From assembly GCA_031552995.1 (NCBI GenBank), contig JAVBMB010000091.1, forward strand, positions 1 through 18,055: 18,055 nt of DNA, written 5' to 3'. Below, in pieces: positions 1 to 8,335 of the stretch. Numbering within the stretch: the first letter of the stretch is position 1; the number at the start of each line of letters is the position of its first letter. The position numbers and the translations under genes were made by a program. The stretch is from JAVBMB01 sp031552995 (GTDB lineage: Bacteria > Bacillota > Clostridia > Oscillospirales > Butyricicoccaceae). The notes beneath the pieces were generated by a model, which saw nothing but the letters and a program-made list of their open reading frames with translations, had not been told where the DNA came from and did not search any database.

Positions 1-261
1 CATAATATCGGCAAGCGATACCCCGGCGCCCTCGGCGATGCCGGCGGCTTCCTCCAGCACGTCGGGCATGTGCTTTTCAATCTGCGGCAAGTAGGCCAGG
101 GCGCGCTGTTGAATCTGTTCCCACGATTTGTCGCTTGTCTCGGAAAAAAGCTTTTTATAGTCCGCAATGCCGCAGATAATCTTGTCTCTGGCCTGGCTGC
201 CGTACTGGATGCCGCAGCTTTTCCAGTCCGAACCGCTGACCTCGATGAATTGGAACTTCAT
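1..261 (-). CDS. C45-family Ntn acyltransferase/amidase, N-terminal part (cut by window edge)
   Basis: This is the first 87 codons of a gene that runs off the left edge. The start is ATG at 261-259, with a GAAAGGA ribosome binding site at 277-271 and 9 bases between. It aligns along its whole visible length with the N terminus of the next gene upstream (276-1328): both have the GxQYGSQA motif (here about residues 17-24), and both have MP(D/E)VLEEA followed by GIA(E/S)GAGV. The pair is therefore a tandem duplication, though well diverged. In the acyl-CoA:6-aminopenicillanate acyltransferase family (Pfam AAT, peptidase C45) this region is the propeptide part before the self-cleavage site, so the catalytic Cys lies outside the window and activity cannot be judged. 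Only 14 bases separate it from the gene upstream, and its ribosome binding site touches that gene's stop codon, so the two are almost certainly co-transcribed with the importer operon. Confidence 0.85.
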   Translation of the reverse strand, partial: MKFQFIEVSGSDWKSCGIQYGSQARDKIICGIADYKKLFSETSDKSWEQIQQRALAYLPQIEKHMPDVLEEAAGIAEGAGVSLADIM

Positions 262-275
262 ATGGATATATCCTT

Positions 276-1328
276 TCAAAGTGAATATGCGATGTATTCG
301 CCCTCGCACGGCGGGCCGGCGCAGATATGCACGGTGTTTTCGGCAAAGTCGACTATCATCGACGCCACGGTTATCTGGTCGTCACAGTCGCGGATGTCCC
401 CGCCCTGCGGATGGCTGCATATCGAAAACGGGTGGTACATATGGTCTGCCATGCACCGCATGATAAACGGCACGTCAATGCTGCCGCACCGTTCCATTAA
501 AAGCGAGTGCAGGCGGGCATCCCTGTTTTTTGCCCCGTATTGGTTTTTATCCGCTTCGGGCGACACAACAAAATGGTTGGCGTGTGTAAGCAGGCCGTTT
601 TCATCGGGGCTTATGGTGTCGCATCTGCCGGGCATAGCCTCGATATCAAGGGCCATGCCCTCGCCCGAGACAAGCAGGATGTTGTTCGACACGCTTCGCG
701 GCGCGCTGATGACAGTGTCGCAGGCGCCGGAAAAACTGTTCGAGCTGAGCACCTTCCGGCGCAGGAATGTCACGGGCACGCCGCCGCCGGGGTAGTCGAG
801 CGTCGACTTGAGCGCGTTGTTGACCATAGCGATGCCGTGCGAGTTAAAGCCCTCGCGCAGCATCTGCCCGGCCTCGGCCCAGCCTACGGCCGAAAAGCCG
901 GACGGCGTACGGAAACGCAACAGCACGACATGCGCCATAACAGCCGGGCAATAGTCCCAGTTTTTTACGGCATAGGTTTTGCCGCCGGTGGCTGCCGGCA
1001 TAATAGCGGCCGTAGTACACTCCGGCACGCTTTGGAACTTTGTTATCTCGTACCGGCAGTTGACGACTAAGATGTCGTCAAAATCAACGCCGGCGCCGCT
1101 GGCTATGCCGCGCGCTTCCTCAAGAACCTCCGGCATGATATCCGCAAGGTCGCCGGCGTAACCCCGCGCGTATTTTATTACGCGCTGCCAGCTCTGCCCG
1201 CTCTCCTCGAACCGCGCGCGGTAGTAGGCGATGCAGGACTTGATTAATTCCTGCGCCTGACTGCCGTACTGCACGCCGCGCCCATATGGCTCGTCGGCCG
1301 TTATTTCAATCAAAGGGAATGTATACAT
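276..1328 (-). CDS. C45-family Ntn acyltransferase/amidase (acyl-CoA:6-APA acyltransferase-like)
   Basis: A 350-residue cytoplasmic enzyme with no signal peptide. The start is ATG at 1328-1326, with GGAGG at 1339-1335. It has the features of the penicillin acyltransferase/C45 family: GVQYGSQA near residues 18-25, the stretch before the cleavage site ending PECTTA with Cys104 as the likely N-terminal nucleophile after self-cleavage, then KNWD near residues 125-128 and a central N-rich strand (NSHGIAMVNN). The fungal enzyme cleaves before Cys103, so the position agrees, but the residue before Cys here is Glu rather than the usual Gly. Family members hydrolyse or transfer acyl groups on amides, including beta-lactams, N-acyl amino acids and related compounds. 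The gene lies 13 bases after the last ATPase gene of the importer operon, so a role on the imported substrate is inferred. The true substrate is unknown. Confidence 0.85.
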   Translation of the reverse strand: MYTFPLIEITADEPYGRGVQYGSQAQELIKSCIAYYRARFEESGQSWQRVIKYARGYAGDLADIMPEVLEEARGIASGAGVDFDDILVVNCRYEITKFQSVPECTTAAIMPAATGGKTYAVKNWDYCPAVMAHVVLLRFRTPSGFSAVGWAEAGQMLREGFNSHGIAMVNNALKSTLDYPGGGVPVTFLRRKVLSSNSFSGACDTVISAPRSVSNNILLVSGEGMALDIEAMPGRCDTISPDENGLLTHANHFVVSPEADKNQYGAKNRDARLHSLLMERCGSIDVPFIMRCMADHMYHPFSICSHPQGGDIRDCDDQITVASMIVDFAENTVHICAGPPCEGEYIAYSL

Positions 1329-1341
1329 CTCAGTCCTCCGC

Positions 1342-2325
1342 CTATTCGTACAGCCGGCACATCACAAAATGTCCTCCGCCGGCGTCACGCAGCTTCATCT
1401 CTCCCTCGCGGCAGCTTTCCCTGACATGCGGGCAGCGGTCGGCAAAGCGGCATCCCGGCTTGGGGTTGATGGGGTTTGTCACCTCGCCCCGTATGACATC
1501 CATACGGCTCTTGTAGCCAAGCTTCGGCACGGGGATGGCGTCAAGCAGCGCGCGGGTGTACGGGTGAAGCGGGTTTTGAAACAGCTCGTCTGTCGGCGAG
1601 GTTTCGACACACTGCCCAAGATACATAACTGCGATGTCGTTGCTGATGTGCTTGACGACGCTCATATCGTGCGTGATGAACATATACGTCAGGCCGTGTG
1701 ACTCCTGCAAATCCATCATAAGGTTCAGTATCTGCGCCTGAATCGATACATCCAGCGCGGAAACCGGCTCGTCGCAGACGATGAACTGCGGGTTCACGGC
1801 AAGCGCGCGTGCGATGCCTATGCGCTGACGGCGGCCGCCGTCAAGCTCGTGCGGGTAGGTGTTGACGAATCTCTCGGCAAGGCCGACGGTCTCCATCAGT
1901 TCAAATACGCGCTCGATCATATCGTTGCGGCTGTCAAACATCTTCGAGACTATCATCGTCTCGGCGATAAGCTCGCTGACCGTCATGCGAGGGTTAAGCG
2001 ATGTAAAGGGGTCCTGAAATATAATCTGCATCCGGCTGCGCATCTGCTTCATACGCCGTTTGTCATAGCCCAGTATGCTCTCGCCGGCAAACTGCACATC
2101 GCCGTCCGTCGGCTCGAGCAGGCGAAGTATTGTGCGCCCCAGTGTCGATTTGCCGCAGCCGGATTCCCCGACGACGCCGAGCGTATGTCCCTTTGCTATC
2201 GTTATGTCCACGCCGTCGACGGCGTGCAGCAGCCCTTTGGGGGTGTTGAAATATTTCTTCAGGCCGACTGTGCGGACAAGCGGGCTGCCGTTTGCCTCAG
2301 CCGACGGGTTGTATTGGTTATTCAT
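1342..2325 (-). CDS. dppF: Peptide ABC importer ATPase, DppF/OppF type (operon 1)
   Basis: A 327-residue nucleotide-binding subunit of a family-5 peptide/nickel-type importer, acting on the inner face of the membrane with the D subunit. Motifs seen: Walker A GESGCGKS (53-60), Q-loop Q104, Walker B FIVCDE (181-186) and switch His219. The signature motif is LDGGR (161-165) rather than LSGGQ. The C-terminal oligopeptide-transporter extension has Cys292, Cys298, Cys305 and Cys323, the spacing that in some Dpp/Opp ATPases holds a [4Fe-4S] cluster. The start ATG overlaps the stop of the D gene by 4 bases (ATGA), a sign of translational coupling, and GGAGGG lies at 2338-2333. It is the last transporter gene before the two C45 enzymes. 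Peptide as substrate is a family inference; related systems carry nickel, opines or glycosides. Confidence 0.93.
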   Translation of the reverse strand: MNNQYNPSAEANGSPLVRTVGLKKYFNTPKGLLHAVDGVDITIAKGHTLGVVGESGCGKSTLGRTILRLLEPTDGDVQFAGESILGYDKRRMKQMRSRMQIIFQDPFTSLNPRMTVSELIAETMIVSKMFDSRNDMIERVFELMETVGLAERFVNTYPHELDGGRRQRIGIARALAVNPQFIVCDEPVSALDVSIQAQILNLMMDLQESHGLTYMFITHDMSVVKHISNDIAVMYLGQCVETSPTDELFQNPLHPYTRALLDAIPVPKLGYKSRMDVIRGEVTNPINPKPGCRFADRCPHVRESCREGEMKLRDAGGGHFVMCRLYE

Positions 2326-3302
2326 ATCTCACCCTCCGCGAACAGATGGCATTTTATCATGTGCGTGCCTTTTGTATGCTCCGGCGGGGACTGCTCGCCG
2401 CACACGTCGGTGCGATGCGTGCAGCGGTCGGCAAAGCGGCAGCCCTTTGGCAGTGCGCTCGGGTCGGGCATCAACCCGTCTATCGGGCTTAGACGGCGCG
2501 TCTTTTTCGTCATATCGGGGATCGAGCCGAACAGCCCGACGGTGTACGGGTGGTGCCGCTCGTTATCGAATATATCCTCGACCGTGCCCATCTCGATAAT
2601 CTCTCCGGCGTACATGATGCCGACATAGTTGCATGTGCTTGCCACAACGCCCAGGTCGTGGGTTATCATTATCATCGCGGTGCCAAGGCGTTCTTTCAGC
2701 TCGCGCATCATCTTAAGCACCTGCGCCTGAATCGTCACATCCAGCGCCGTCGTCGGCTCGTCCGCCAGCAGCAGCCGGGGGCTGCATGCCAGCGCGATGG
2801 CGATGACGATACGCTGCTTCATGCCGCCGCTGAACTGATGGGGATATTCGTGCTTGCGCCCCGCCGGGATGCCGACGGTCTCAAGCATCTCGTCGACCCT
2901 TGCCTCGACCTCGCCGCGGGCAAGCCCGGGGTTATGAAGCTCAACTACCTCGGCAATCTGGCTGCCGACGGTGTAAATCGGGTTCAGGCTCGTCATGGGG
3001 TCCTGAAAAATCATCGATATATCGCTGCCGCGCATGGCGCGCATGTCATGCTTTGTTGCCTTAAGCAGGTCTTTGCCGGCGAATGTAATTTCGCCCTTTG
3101 TTATAAAGCCTACGCGGTCGGGCAGCAGGCGCATGATACTCAGCGCAGTCGTAGTCTTGCCGGCGCCGGTCTCGCCGACGAGGCCGAGTGTCATGCCTGG
3201 CGCAAGCTTAAGGTTGACGCCGTTCAGTGCGTATACATTGTCCTCGTCGGTTTTATACACGACGTGGAGGTCTTTTATTTCAAGCAATAATTCTTCCGAC
3301 AC
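2322..3302 (-). CDS. dppD: Peptide ABC importer ATPase, DppD/OppD type (operon 1)
   Basis: A 326-residue ATPase subunit that pairs with the F subunit to power import. Visible motifs are Walker A GETGAGKT (43-50), Q100, a canonical signature SGGMK (158-162), Walker B LLLADE (177-182) and His215. The C-terminal extension contains Cys288, Cys294, Cys301 and Cys318 in the pattern of the Opp/Dpp iron-sulfur site. The start is GTG at 3302-3300, chosen because the reading frame and a GGAGGGGG site just upstream fit it; the nearby ATG at 3309 is in another frame. It follows the C gene by 15 bases and overlaps the F gene by 4, so the operon is tightly packed. The protein is closely similar to the D subunit of operon 2 (10711-11751). 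Confidence 0.93.
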   Translation of the reverse strand: MSEELLLEIKDLHVVYKTDEDNVYALNGVNLKLAPGMTLGLVGETGAGKTTTALSIMRLLPDRVGFITKGEITFAGKDLLKATKHDMRAMRGSDISMIFQDPMTSLNPIYTVGSQIAEVVELHNPGLARGEVEARVDEMLETVGIPAGRKHEYPHQFSGGMKQRIVIAIALACSPRLLLADEPTTALDVTIQAQVLKMMRELKERLGTAMIMITHDLGVVASTCNYVGIMYAGEIIEMGTVEDIFDNERHHPYTVGLFGSIPDMTKKTRRLSPIDGLMPDPSALPKGCRFADRCTHRTDVCGEQSPPEHTKGTHMIKCHLFAEGEI

Positions 3303-3317
3303 GTTGCATCCCCCTCC

Positions 3318-4202
3318 CTAATTACGCAGTCTCGGGTCCATCGCGTCGCGCAGCGCGTCGCCAATCAGTGTCAGCGACATAACCGTCAGCACGATAGCGA
3401 CGCCGGGAGATATCGCGAGATACGGATAATAGCGCATTTGCGACTTGGCGGCCGACAGCATACTGCCCCATTCGGGGGTGGGCTCTGATATCCCGAGGCC
3501 GACGAAGCTGAGCGCCGAAATTGTGATGACCGACCGCGCGACTGTCTGCGTCACCTGAACGAGTATCGGGCCCATGGCGTTTGGCAGAATATGGCGGGTT
3601 ATTATCCGCGCATCTCCTGTGCCTGCCGCGCGCGCCGCTTCGACATACTCCTGCCCCTTGACGCCCAGAACAGCCGAGCGCGCTATGCGCGACATACGCG
3701 GTGTCTGCGAGATGCCCATGGCGAGTATCAGGTTGAATACGCTGGAGCCGAGCGCCGCGACAAGAGTAATGGCCAGCAGCTCGCTGGGTATAGCCATAAA
3801 GACGTCCATAATACGCATCAGGATGTTATCGACCCTGCCGCCGTAATATGCCGACGACGAGCCGATAAGCGAGCCGAGCGAGAACGACACAAGCACGGTC
3901 GCCATGCCGACAAACATGGATATTCTGCCGCCGTAGATGATGCGGGCAAGCACATCGCGCCCGAAATCATCCGTGCCCAGCAGATGCTGGCTGTTGGGCG
4001 ACTGGAAACGGATGTCGAGGTTTTGCGCAATCGCCTGCTCTTCATAGTCCATATAGAGGTCGGCGCCAAGCACGGCGACAGCCATACTCAAAAAGACGAC
4101 AAGCCCGAATATCGCCAGCTTGTTGCGGCGAAAACGCGTCCAGATAACCTTGAACTGGCTTTTCTTTTTGTATTTGTGTATGCGTGAAACCTTTTCGCTC
4201 AT
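3318..4202 (-). CDS. dppC: Peptide ABC importer permease, DppC/OppC type (operon 1)
   Basis: A 294-residue membrane permease. It has a basic cytoplasmic N-terminal tail (about 1-29), a first membrane segment at about 30-50, and an external loop containing the family hallmark LLGTDDFGRD (about 74-83). The hydrophobic core follows, with the EAA loop (EAARAAG, 188-194, on to PNAMGP), the cytoplasmic site that docks an ATPase. The C terminus ends in the typical RDAMDPRLRN. The length is normal for DppC. ATG at 4202 overlaps the stop of the B gene by 4 bases (ATGA), so translation is probably coupled, and a separate ribosome binding site is weak. Together with the B subunit it forms the channel. 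The substrate cannot be read from the sequence. Confidence 0.94.
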   Translation of the reverse strand: MSEKVSRIHKYKKKSQFKVIWTRFRRNKLAIFGLVVFLSMAVAVLGADLYMDYEEQAIAQNLDIRFQSPNSQHLLGTDDFGRDVLARIIYGGRISMFVGMATVLVSFSLGSLIGSSSAYYGGRVDNILMRIMDVFMAIPSELLAITLVAALGSSVFNLILAMGISQTPRMSRIARSAVLGVKGQEYVEAARAAGTGDARIITRHILPNAMGPILVQVTQTVARSVITISALSFVGLGISEPTPEWGSMLSAAKSQMRYYPYLAISPGVAIVLTVMSLTLIGDALRDAMDPRLRN

Positions 4203-5155
4203 GCTTTCACCGCCTTCTTCTTGCGCGCCGCCACAAATGACGACTTAAGGCGCGGATCGACGAATGTATACACGATGTCTACGATGAGGTTCATGATACT
4301 GGCGATGACGGCGGCAAACAGAACAGAAGCGATGACCATCGGCGTATCCTTTGTGCGGATGGAGTTTATCATAAGCTGGCCGAGCCCCGGCAGGGCAAAC
4401 ACCTGTTCGATTACAATCGAGCCGCCCAGCGTTATTCCGAAGTTAACTCCGATTATCGTGATGACAGGCAGCAGCGCGTTGCGCAGCGCGTGCCCGAATA
4501 TAACCTTCTTTTCGGCGGCGCCCTTTGCGCGGGCCGTACGTATGTAATCCTGACGGATGACTTCAAGCATCGTCGAGCGCGTCATGCGAAGCAGGGACGC
4601 CGTTGACGACGACGAGTTGGCGATGGCCGGCAGGATGAAATGCTTCCACGAGCCGATGCCGATGGACGGCAGCCAGTGCAGCCCAAGCGAAAAAATCAGC
4701 ACGAGTATCATGGCGAACCAGAAGCCGGGCAGTGATGTCAGCAGGAGCGACACGGCAAGCGAGGCGTTGTCGACGATTGTATACTGCTTGACGGCCGACA
4801 GCACGCCAATCGGTATGCCGATGATAATCGCCAGCACCATGCCGACGACAGCGAGCCTGACTGTTGTGGGAATGCGGGTGATAATCTCCTGAAATACAGG
4901 TAACTTTGTGCGGTACGAAAAGCCGAAATCGCCCTGAACGGCCTTTACGACATAGTCGGCATACCTGATGAGGAACGGCTTGTTAAGGCCAAGCTCCTCG
5001 CGTTTCGACTCAAGCGCCTCCTGCGATGCGCCCTCGCCGAGTATCATTATCGCCGGGTCACCCGGCGTAAGGTTCATGATTGCAAAGATGATGAATGATA
5101 CGCCGATAAGAACGGGTATCATCATAAGCAGACGTTTTCCGATATATGCAAGCAC
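4199..5155 (-). CDS. dppB: Peptide ABC importer permease, DppB/OppB type (operon 1)
   Basis: A 318-residue permease with about six membrane segments, the first at about 9-28 followed by the family motif LTPGDPA (29-35). The EAA loop lies at about 206-230 (RTARAKGAAEKK), where the ATPases dock. The C terminus carries the typical DIVYTFVDPRLK, then a basic tail. The start is GTG at 5155-5153, preceded by an AAAGGGGGG ribosome binding site. The spacer to the binding-protein gene upstream (5156-5264) contains a strong stem-loop, so this gene may be expressed less than the binding protein. It forms a heterodimeric pore with the C subunit. Confidence 0.94.
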   Translation of the reverse strand: MLAYIGKRLLMMIPVLIGVSFIIFAIMNLTPGDPAIMILGEGASQEALESKREELGLNKPFLIRYADYVVKAVQGDFGFSYRTKLPVFQEIITRIPTTVRLAVVGMVLAIIIGIPIGVLSAVKQYTIVDNASLAVSLLLTSLPGFWFAMILVLIFSLGLHWLPSIGIGSWKHFILPAIANSSSSTASLLRMTRSTMLEVIRQDYIRTARAKGAAEKKVIFGHALRNALLPVITIIGVNFGITLGGSIVIEQVFALPGLGQLMINSIRTKDTPMVIASVLFAAVIASIMNLIVDIVYTFVDPRLKSSFVAARKKKAVKA

Positions 5156-5220
5156 GATAGCCCCCCTTTCGGGAATTGAAAAGATTACGCGCGCGGTATA
5201 GCGGCGTATTTTTTATATAG

Positions 5221-5254
5221 CTCGTCCGGAGAGCCATTCCGCTCTCCGGACGAG
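5221..5254 (-). promoter_or_regulatory. Intercistronic stem-loop between binding-protein and permease genes (operon 1)
   Basis: A perfect 14-bp inverted repeat (5221-5234 with 5241-5254) around a 6-base loop lies just after the stop of the binding-protein gene. No T-tract follows the stem on the minus strand, so it is not a full terminator. It is better read as an mRNA 3' stabiliser or partial terminator that lets the binding protein outnumber the membrane subunits. The inverted repeat is seen directly; the role is inferred. Confidence 0.7.
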
Positions 5255-5264
5255 GCGAGATGAA

Positions 5265-6881
5265 TTAGTCGACGAAATACAGTGTATTCCAGGGAGTCCT
5301 GTCCTGGGGATGGTTCTGGAAGCCCATGAGCTTCGCGTCGGCAAAACGCGGGTTGATGCTTGTGAACAGCGGGATAAACGGAACATCTTCCTTAAGTATG
5401 TCATAGCACTCGCGATAGATTGCCAGGCGGGCGGCGGGGTCGCTGAGCTTGCGCGCCTCTTCGACTTTTTTGTCGAACTCTGTGTTCTGATAGCCCGAAT
5501 AGTTGTTGCCGCCGCCAAGGCTGCCGGATGTGAGGCGCCTTGTAAGCAGATAGTCTGCGTCGTTGATGACCATCGTCGTCATACGCAGCGAGGCGTCATA
5601 CTGGCGGTTTGTGCCGACCTGCTCAATCCAGGCCGAGCGCTCGAGCTTTACGAATGTGACATTGATGCCGATCTTGCGCAGCTGGTCCTGCATGACCTCG
5701 GCGGGCTTCATATAGTCGGTCGAGCCCTCCTGTGTGAACACAACGTCCACGCCCTGTGGGAAACCGGCGTCGATGACGAGCTGTTTGGCTTTTTCAAGGT
5801 CCTGCGTGTACCACTGGTAGTCGTCCATGTATCCAAACGACGATGTGGCGCAGAAGCAGTTCGATATCTCGGCATAGCCGTCGGCGCCGCCCTTGATTAT
5901 GGCATCGCGGTCAAGCGCATAGGCGACGGCCTGGCGCAGCAGCTTGTTGGCAAACACGCCGTCTGTTACGTTGAATGTGATATCGTTGAGGCCGACGCCG
6001 CCGACCGGCTCGATCCTCTGGATGTTGCCAAGGCCGCTGAGATGCTCGTAGTCACTGGTGTTCAGGTACAGATAGAAGTCGATTGAGCCCTCTTCAAGCG
6101 CGATGGCGCCGGAGGAGCCGTCGGGAATCTGGATGACGTTGACTGTCTTTATATACGGGGTGCCCATGTAGTAGTCGTCAAAGCGCTCGAAAACCATCTT
6201 CTCGCCGCTCTTCCACTCGACGAGCTTGTAAGCGCCTGTGCCGCAGGGGTTCCTGCCAAAGTCGACGCCGGCGGACTCGGCTTCTTCGACGGCGCGCTTG
6301 CTTGCGATGCCGTAGCACGGCGTAATCAGCGCGTCATATATCGGGGCGTAGGCGTACTTGAGGACGAGCTTTATGTGCGTATCGTCAACCTTCTCGACAT
6401 GGTCCATCGAGCCGGACAGCGAGGAGGTGTACTCCGAATCAATAGAGCGCTGAAGCGACCACACGACGTCGTCGGCAGTCATCACATCGCCGTTGTGGAA
6501 CTTGACGCCCTGACGCAGCTCGAATGTAATCTCGGTGCCGCTGTCGCTAAGATTCCACGATGTGGCAAGGCCGGGGGTGTATTCCTTGGCTATGACATCA
6601 TACTTTACAAGGGTGTCGTACAATTGATAGCCGATGAGCCAGGTCACACGGTCCTTGGCAAGCGCCGGGTCCATTGTGGTCGGTTCGGCATACAGGCCGA
6701 AGTTGTATGTATCGCGGGCGCTGACGATGCCTTCGGGGGCCGTCGTCGTGCCGGCAGGGGCGGTTGTGCCGCCGGATGCGGGTGCGGTGGTAGGTGTGGT
6801 GGTAGTGGCGCCGGGCGCGCAGGCAGCCAGCATCGCTAAAGACATGATACACGCAAGAGCCAGACATACGTAGCGTTTCAT
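5265..6881 (-). CDS. Family-5 extracellular solute-binding lipoprotein (operon 1)
   Basis: A 538-residue substrate-binding lipoprotein (SBP_bac_5, DppA/OppA type) that captures substrate outside the membrane and delivers it to the permeases. The signal peptide (1-20) ends in the lipobox LAAC with Cys21 as the lipid-anchored residue. A low-complexity Thr/Ala/Pro/Gly linker (about 22-50) follows, then the mature domain. Family signs are EPTTMDPA (about residues 62-69), the LYDTLVKYD region, ATSWNLSDSG, FHNGDVMTADDVVWSLQR and GTGAYKLVEW. The start is ATG at 6881 with GGAGG at 6893-6889. It is the first gene of the operon and faces the LysR-type regulator across 283 bases. The family binds peptides, but also nickel-chelates, sugars and other solutes; the ligand here is unknown. 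Confidence 0.94.
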   Translation of the reverse strand: MKRYVCLALACIMSLAMLAACAPGATTTTPTTAPASGGTTAPAGTTTAPEGIVSARDTYNFGLYAEPTTMDPALAKDRVTWLIGYQLYDTLVKYDVIAKEYTPGLATSWNLSDSGTEITFELRQGVKFHNGDVMTADDVVWSLQRSIDSEYTSSLSGSMDHVEKVDDTHIKLVLKYAYAPIYDALITPCYGIASKRAVEEAESAGVDFGRNPCGTGAYKLVEWKSGEKMVFERFDDYYMGTPYIKTVNVIQIPDGSSGAIALEEGSIDFYLYLNTSDYEHLSGLGNIQRIEPVGGVGLNDITFNVTDGVFANKLLRQAVAYALDRDAIIKGGADGYAEISNCFCATSSFGYMDDYQWYTQDLEKAKQLVIDAGFPQGVDVVFTQEGSTDYMKPAEVMQDQLRKIGINVTFVKLERSAWIEQVGTNRQYDASLRMTTMVINDADYLLTRRLTSGSLGGGNNYSGYQNTEFDKKVEEARKLSDPAARLAIYRECYDILKEDVPFIPLFTSINPRFADAKLMGFQNHPQDRTPWNTLYFVD

Positions 6882-6975
6882 TACTTTTCCTCCAACTTTT
6901 CTTTTGGTTATGGTGCAATGCGCTTGAACCGTCTTGCGCAGCGTGCAGTGCTATAACAGATAAAACCCTGTACGC

Positions 6976-7030
6976 TTGCAATCATACGGTTTTGATAGTA
7001 TAATTATACCCGAAACGCCATCCTAGTCTA
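6976..7030. promoter_or_regulatory. Candidate overlapping divergent promoters (operon 1 / LysR gene)
   Basis: The sequence TATAATTATA at 6999-7008 is palindromic and offers a perfect -10 box on each strand. On the plus strand, TTGCAA at 6976-6981 lies 17 bases before TATAAT (6999-7004), pointing to the LysR gene with a leader of about 150 bases. On the minus strand, TAGACT (7030-7025) lies 16 bases before TATAAT (7008-7003), pointing to the importer operon. A spread inverted repeat, GTCTAA (7026-7031) and TTAGAC (7073-7078), overlaps the minus -35 and could be a LysR-type binding site. All of this is pattern matching by eye. Confidence 0.45.
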
Positions 7031-7164
7031 ATACATTTGTAGCATGAAGTCCATAACTTTTATTCATATTTGTTAGACAAAATTGCCGAAAAAATCGTCG
7101 TGAATGCTGTAAATATGCTGCATGCACCGCGACGGCGGCAAGGAAGCTGTATAAGGAGATGCGT

Positions 7165-8148
7165 ATGGATCTGTCAAAATACCACTATATTCTGGCAATT
7201 GCCGAGTATAAAAGCATATCAAAAGCCGCCGCGATGTGTTATGTTTCACAGCCGGCGCTGACAAAATGCGTCAATAAAATCGAGGCGGAGCTTGGTGTTA
7301 CGCTTTTCGACCGCAGTGTCTCCCCCATACGGGTGACATACGCCGGAGAGCGTTATATCTCGGGCATCAAGAGCATACTCGCAATGAAAAGCCAGCTCGA
7401 CAAGGAGATGGAGGTCATCTCGAACCGGCGGGACAGCTGGCTGACCGTCGGCATACCGGATACGCGCGGCGTGACATGGCTGCCGCACCTGTTGCCGCCG
7501 TTTTACGAAAAAAACCCCAATGTGCATGTCAAAATCATCGAGGGCAAAACACGCACGATGGAGCGCGATTTGCTGAACGAAGAGGTTGATGTCGTCGTCG
7601 TCGCGACGCTGCCGCTGATGACGGCCGGTATCGAATATGAGACGCTGTGCGACGAACAGCTTATGCTTGTGCTGTCGTCCGAGCATCCGATTTTCAATGG
7701 CAATCCGCCGCCGTTTATTAAAAATACGCTGCACTACATCGACGCAAAGCAACTGGACGGGCAGCCGTTCATATCGGTATCGCCGCTTCAGGGGCTGTAC
7801 CACGCCGCGGGGCTGATGTTCGAGCAGTTTAAAATCAAGCCGCGCAGCGTGCTTGAAATTATAAATACCTCCACGGCGTACACGCTGGCGTCCGAGGGCC
7901 TCGGTTTCACGATTGCGCCCGTGAGAAGCGCGTTTATCGAACACTGCGCCAAGCCGCCGGTGTTCTGTACACTGTCCGACCCGCCTTTCAGCCGCACAAT
8001 TGTCGCCGAGTACAAGCGCGACAAGCCGCTGTCGTCGTTCGCGCGCAGTTTTATAGATTCGACAAAGCATGTCGCGACGACATGCCCCGAGCTTCAGCTG
8101 CCGAGCTTTGGCGTGGTGTATGACTGTGCGGCGGACTGTGCAGGCTGA
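7165..8148 (+). CDS. LysR-family transcriptional regulator
   Basis: A 327-residue LysR-type regulator. The N-terminal winged helix-turn-helix spans about residues 3-63 (DLSKYHYILAIAE, then SISKAAAMCYVSQPALTK and the wing at LGVTLFDR), and the effector-binding domain runs from about 87 to 300. I chose ATG 7165 because AAGGAG at 7153-7158 sits 6 bases before it; the in-frame ATG at 7159 touches that site directly and is unlikely to be used. It is transcribed divergently from the importer operon, the classic LysR arrangement, so control of that operon by a small effector, perhaps the imported compound or a product of the C45 enzymes, is inferred. The C-terminal tail has several Cys residues (DCAADCAG), which is unusual but without clear meaning. 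Confidence 0.92.
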   Translation: MDLSKYHYILAIAEYKSISKAAAMCYVSQPALTKCVNKIEAELGVTLFDRSVSPIRVTYAGERYISGIKSILAMKSQLDKEMEVISNRRDSWLTVGIPDTRGVTWLPHLLPPFYEKNPNVHVKIIEGKTRTMERDLLNEEVDVVVVATLPLMTAGIEYETLCDEQLMLVLSSEHPIFNGNPPPFIKNTLHYIDAKQLDGQPFISVSPLQGLYHAAGLMFEQFKIKPRSVLEIINTSTAYTLASEGLGFTIAPVRSAFIEHCAKPPVFCTLSDPPFSRTIVAEYKRDKPLSSFARSFIDSTKHVATTCPELQLPSFGVVYDCAADCAG

Positions 8149-8159
8149 AGCGCGGTATA

Positions 8160-8181
8160 AAGCGGGTGACATAACCCGCTT
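8160..8181 (+). other. Short stem-loop after the LysR gene
   Basis: An 8-bp perfect inverted repeat, AAGCGGGT and ACCCGCTT, with a 6-base loop begins 11 bases after the LysR stop codon. No T-tract follows on either strand, so it is only a possible weak or factor-dependent terminator. Nothing else with support is seen in the rest of the 269-base spacer apart from the terminator at 8336-8384. Confidence 0.4.
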
Positions 8182-8335
8182 AAGCCGAATGGATATCGTA
8201 TTGCAAAGCTGACATCGCGGCATAAATCTTAGCGCGGCGGCTTGCGGAGCTGGAAGCTTTTTATGCCACGAGGGCCGCTGCAGGGCGATGCTTTGCCGGC
8301 CGAAGCATTTTCTTCATAAAAACATTGGAGTCATC

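Noticed and set aside
507..1070. Long plus-strand open frame opposite the C45 enzyme gene
   Set aside because: It lies antisense to a well-supported gene, has no ribosome binding site and its translation has no domain character; GC-rich genes often leave open antisense frames.
5310..6086. 258-codon plus-strand frame opposite the operon 1 binding-protein gene
   Set aside because: Shadow of the lipoprotein gene; the translation is rich in runs reflecting the codon bias of the other strand and matches no family I know.
7159..7161. ATG 7159 as start of the LysR gene
   Set aside because: It adjoins AAGGAG with no spacing; ATG 7165 has correct spacing.
7246..8223. 325-codon minus-strand frame opposite the LysR gene
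   Set aside because: The LysR gene has clear domains and a good start; the antisense frame is Arg/His/Cys-rich with no start signal.
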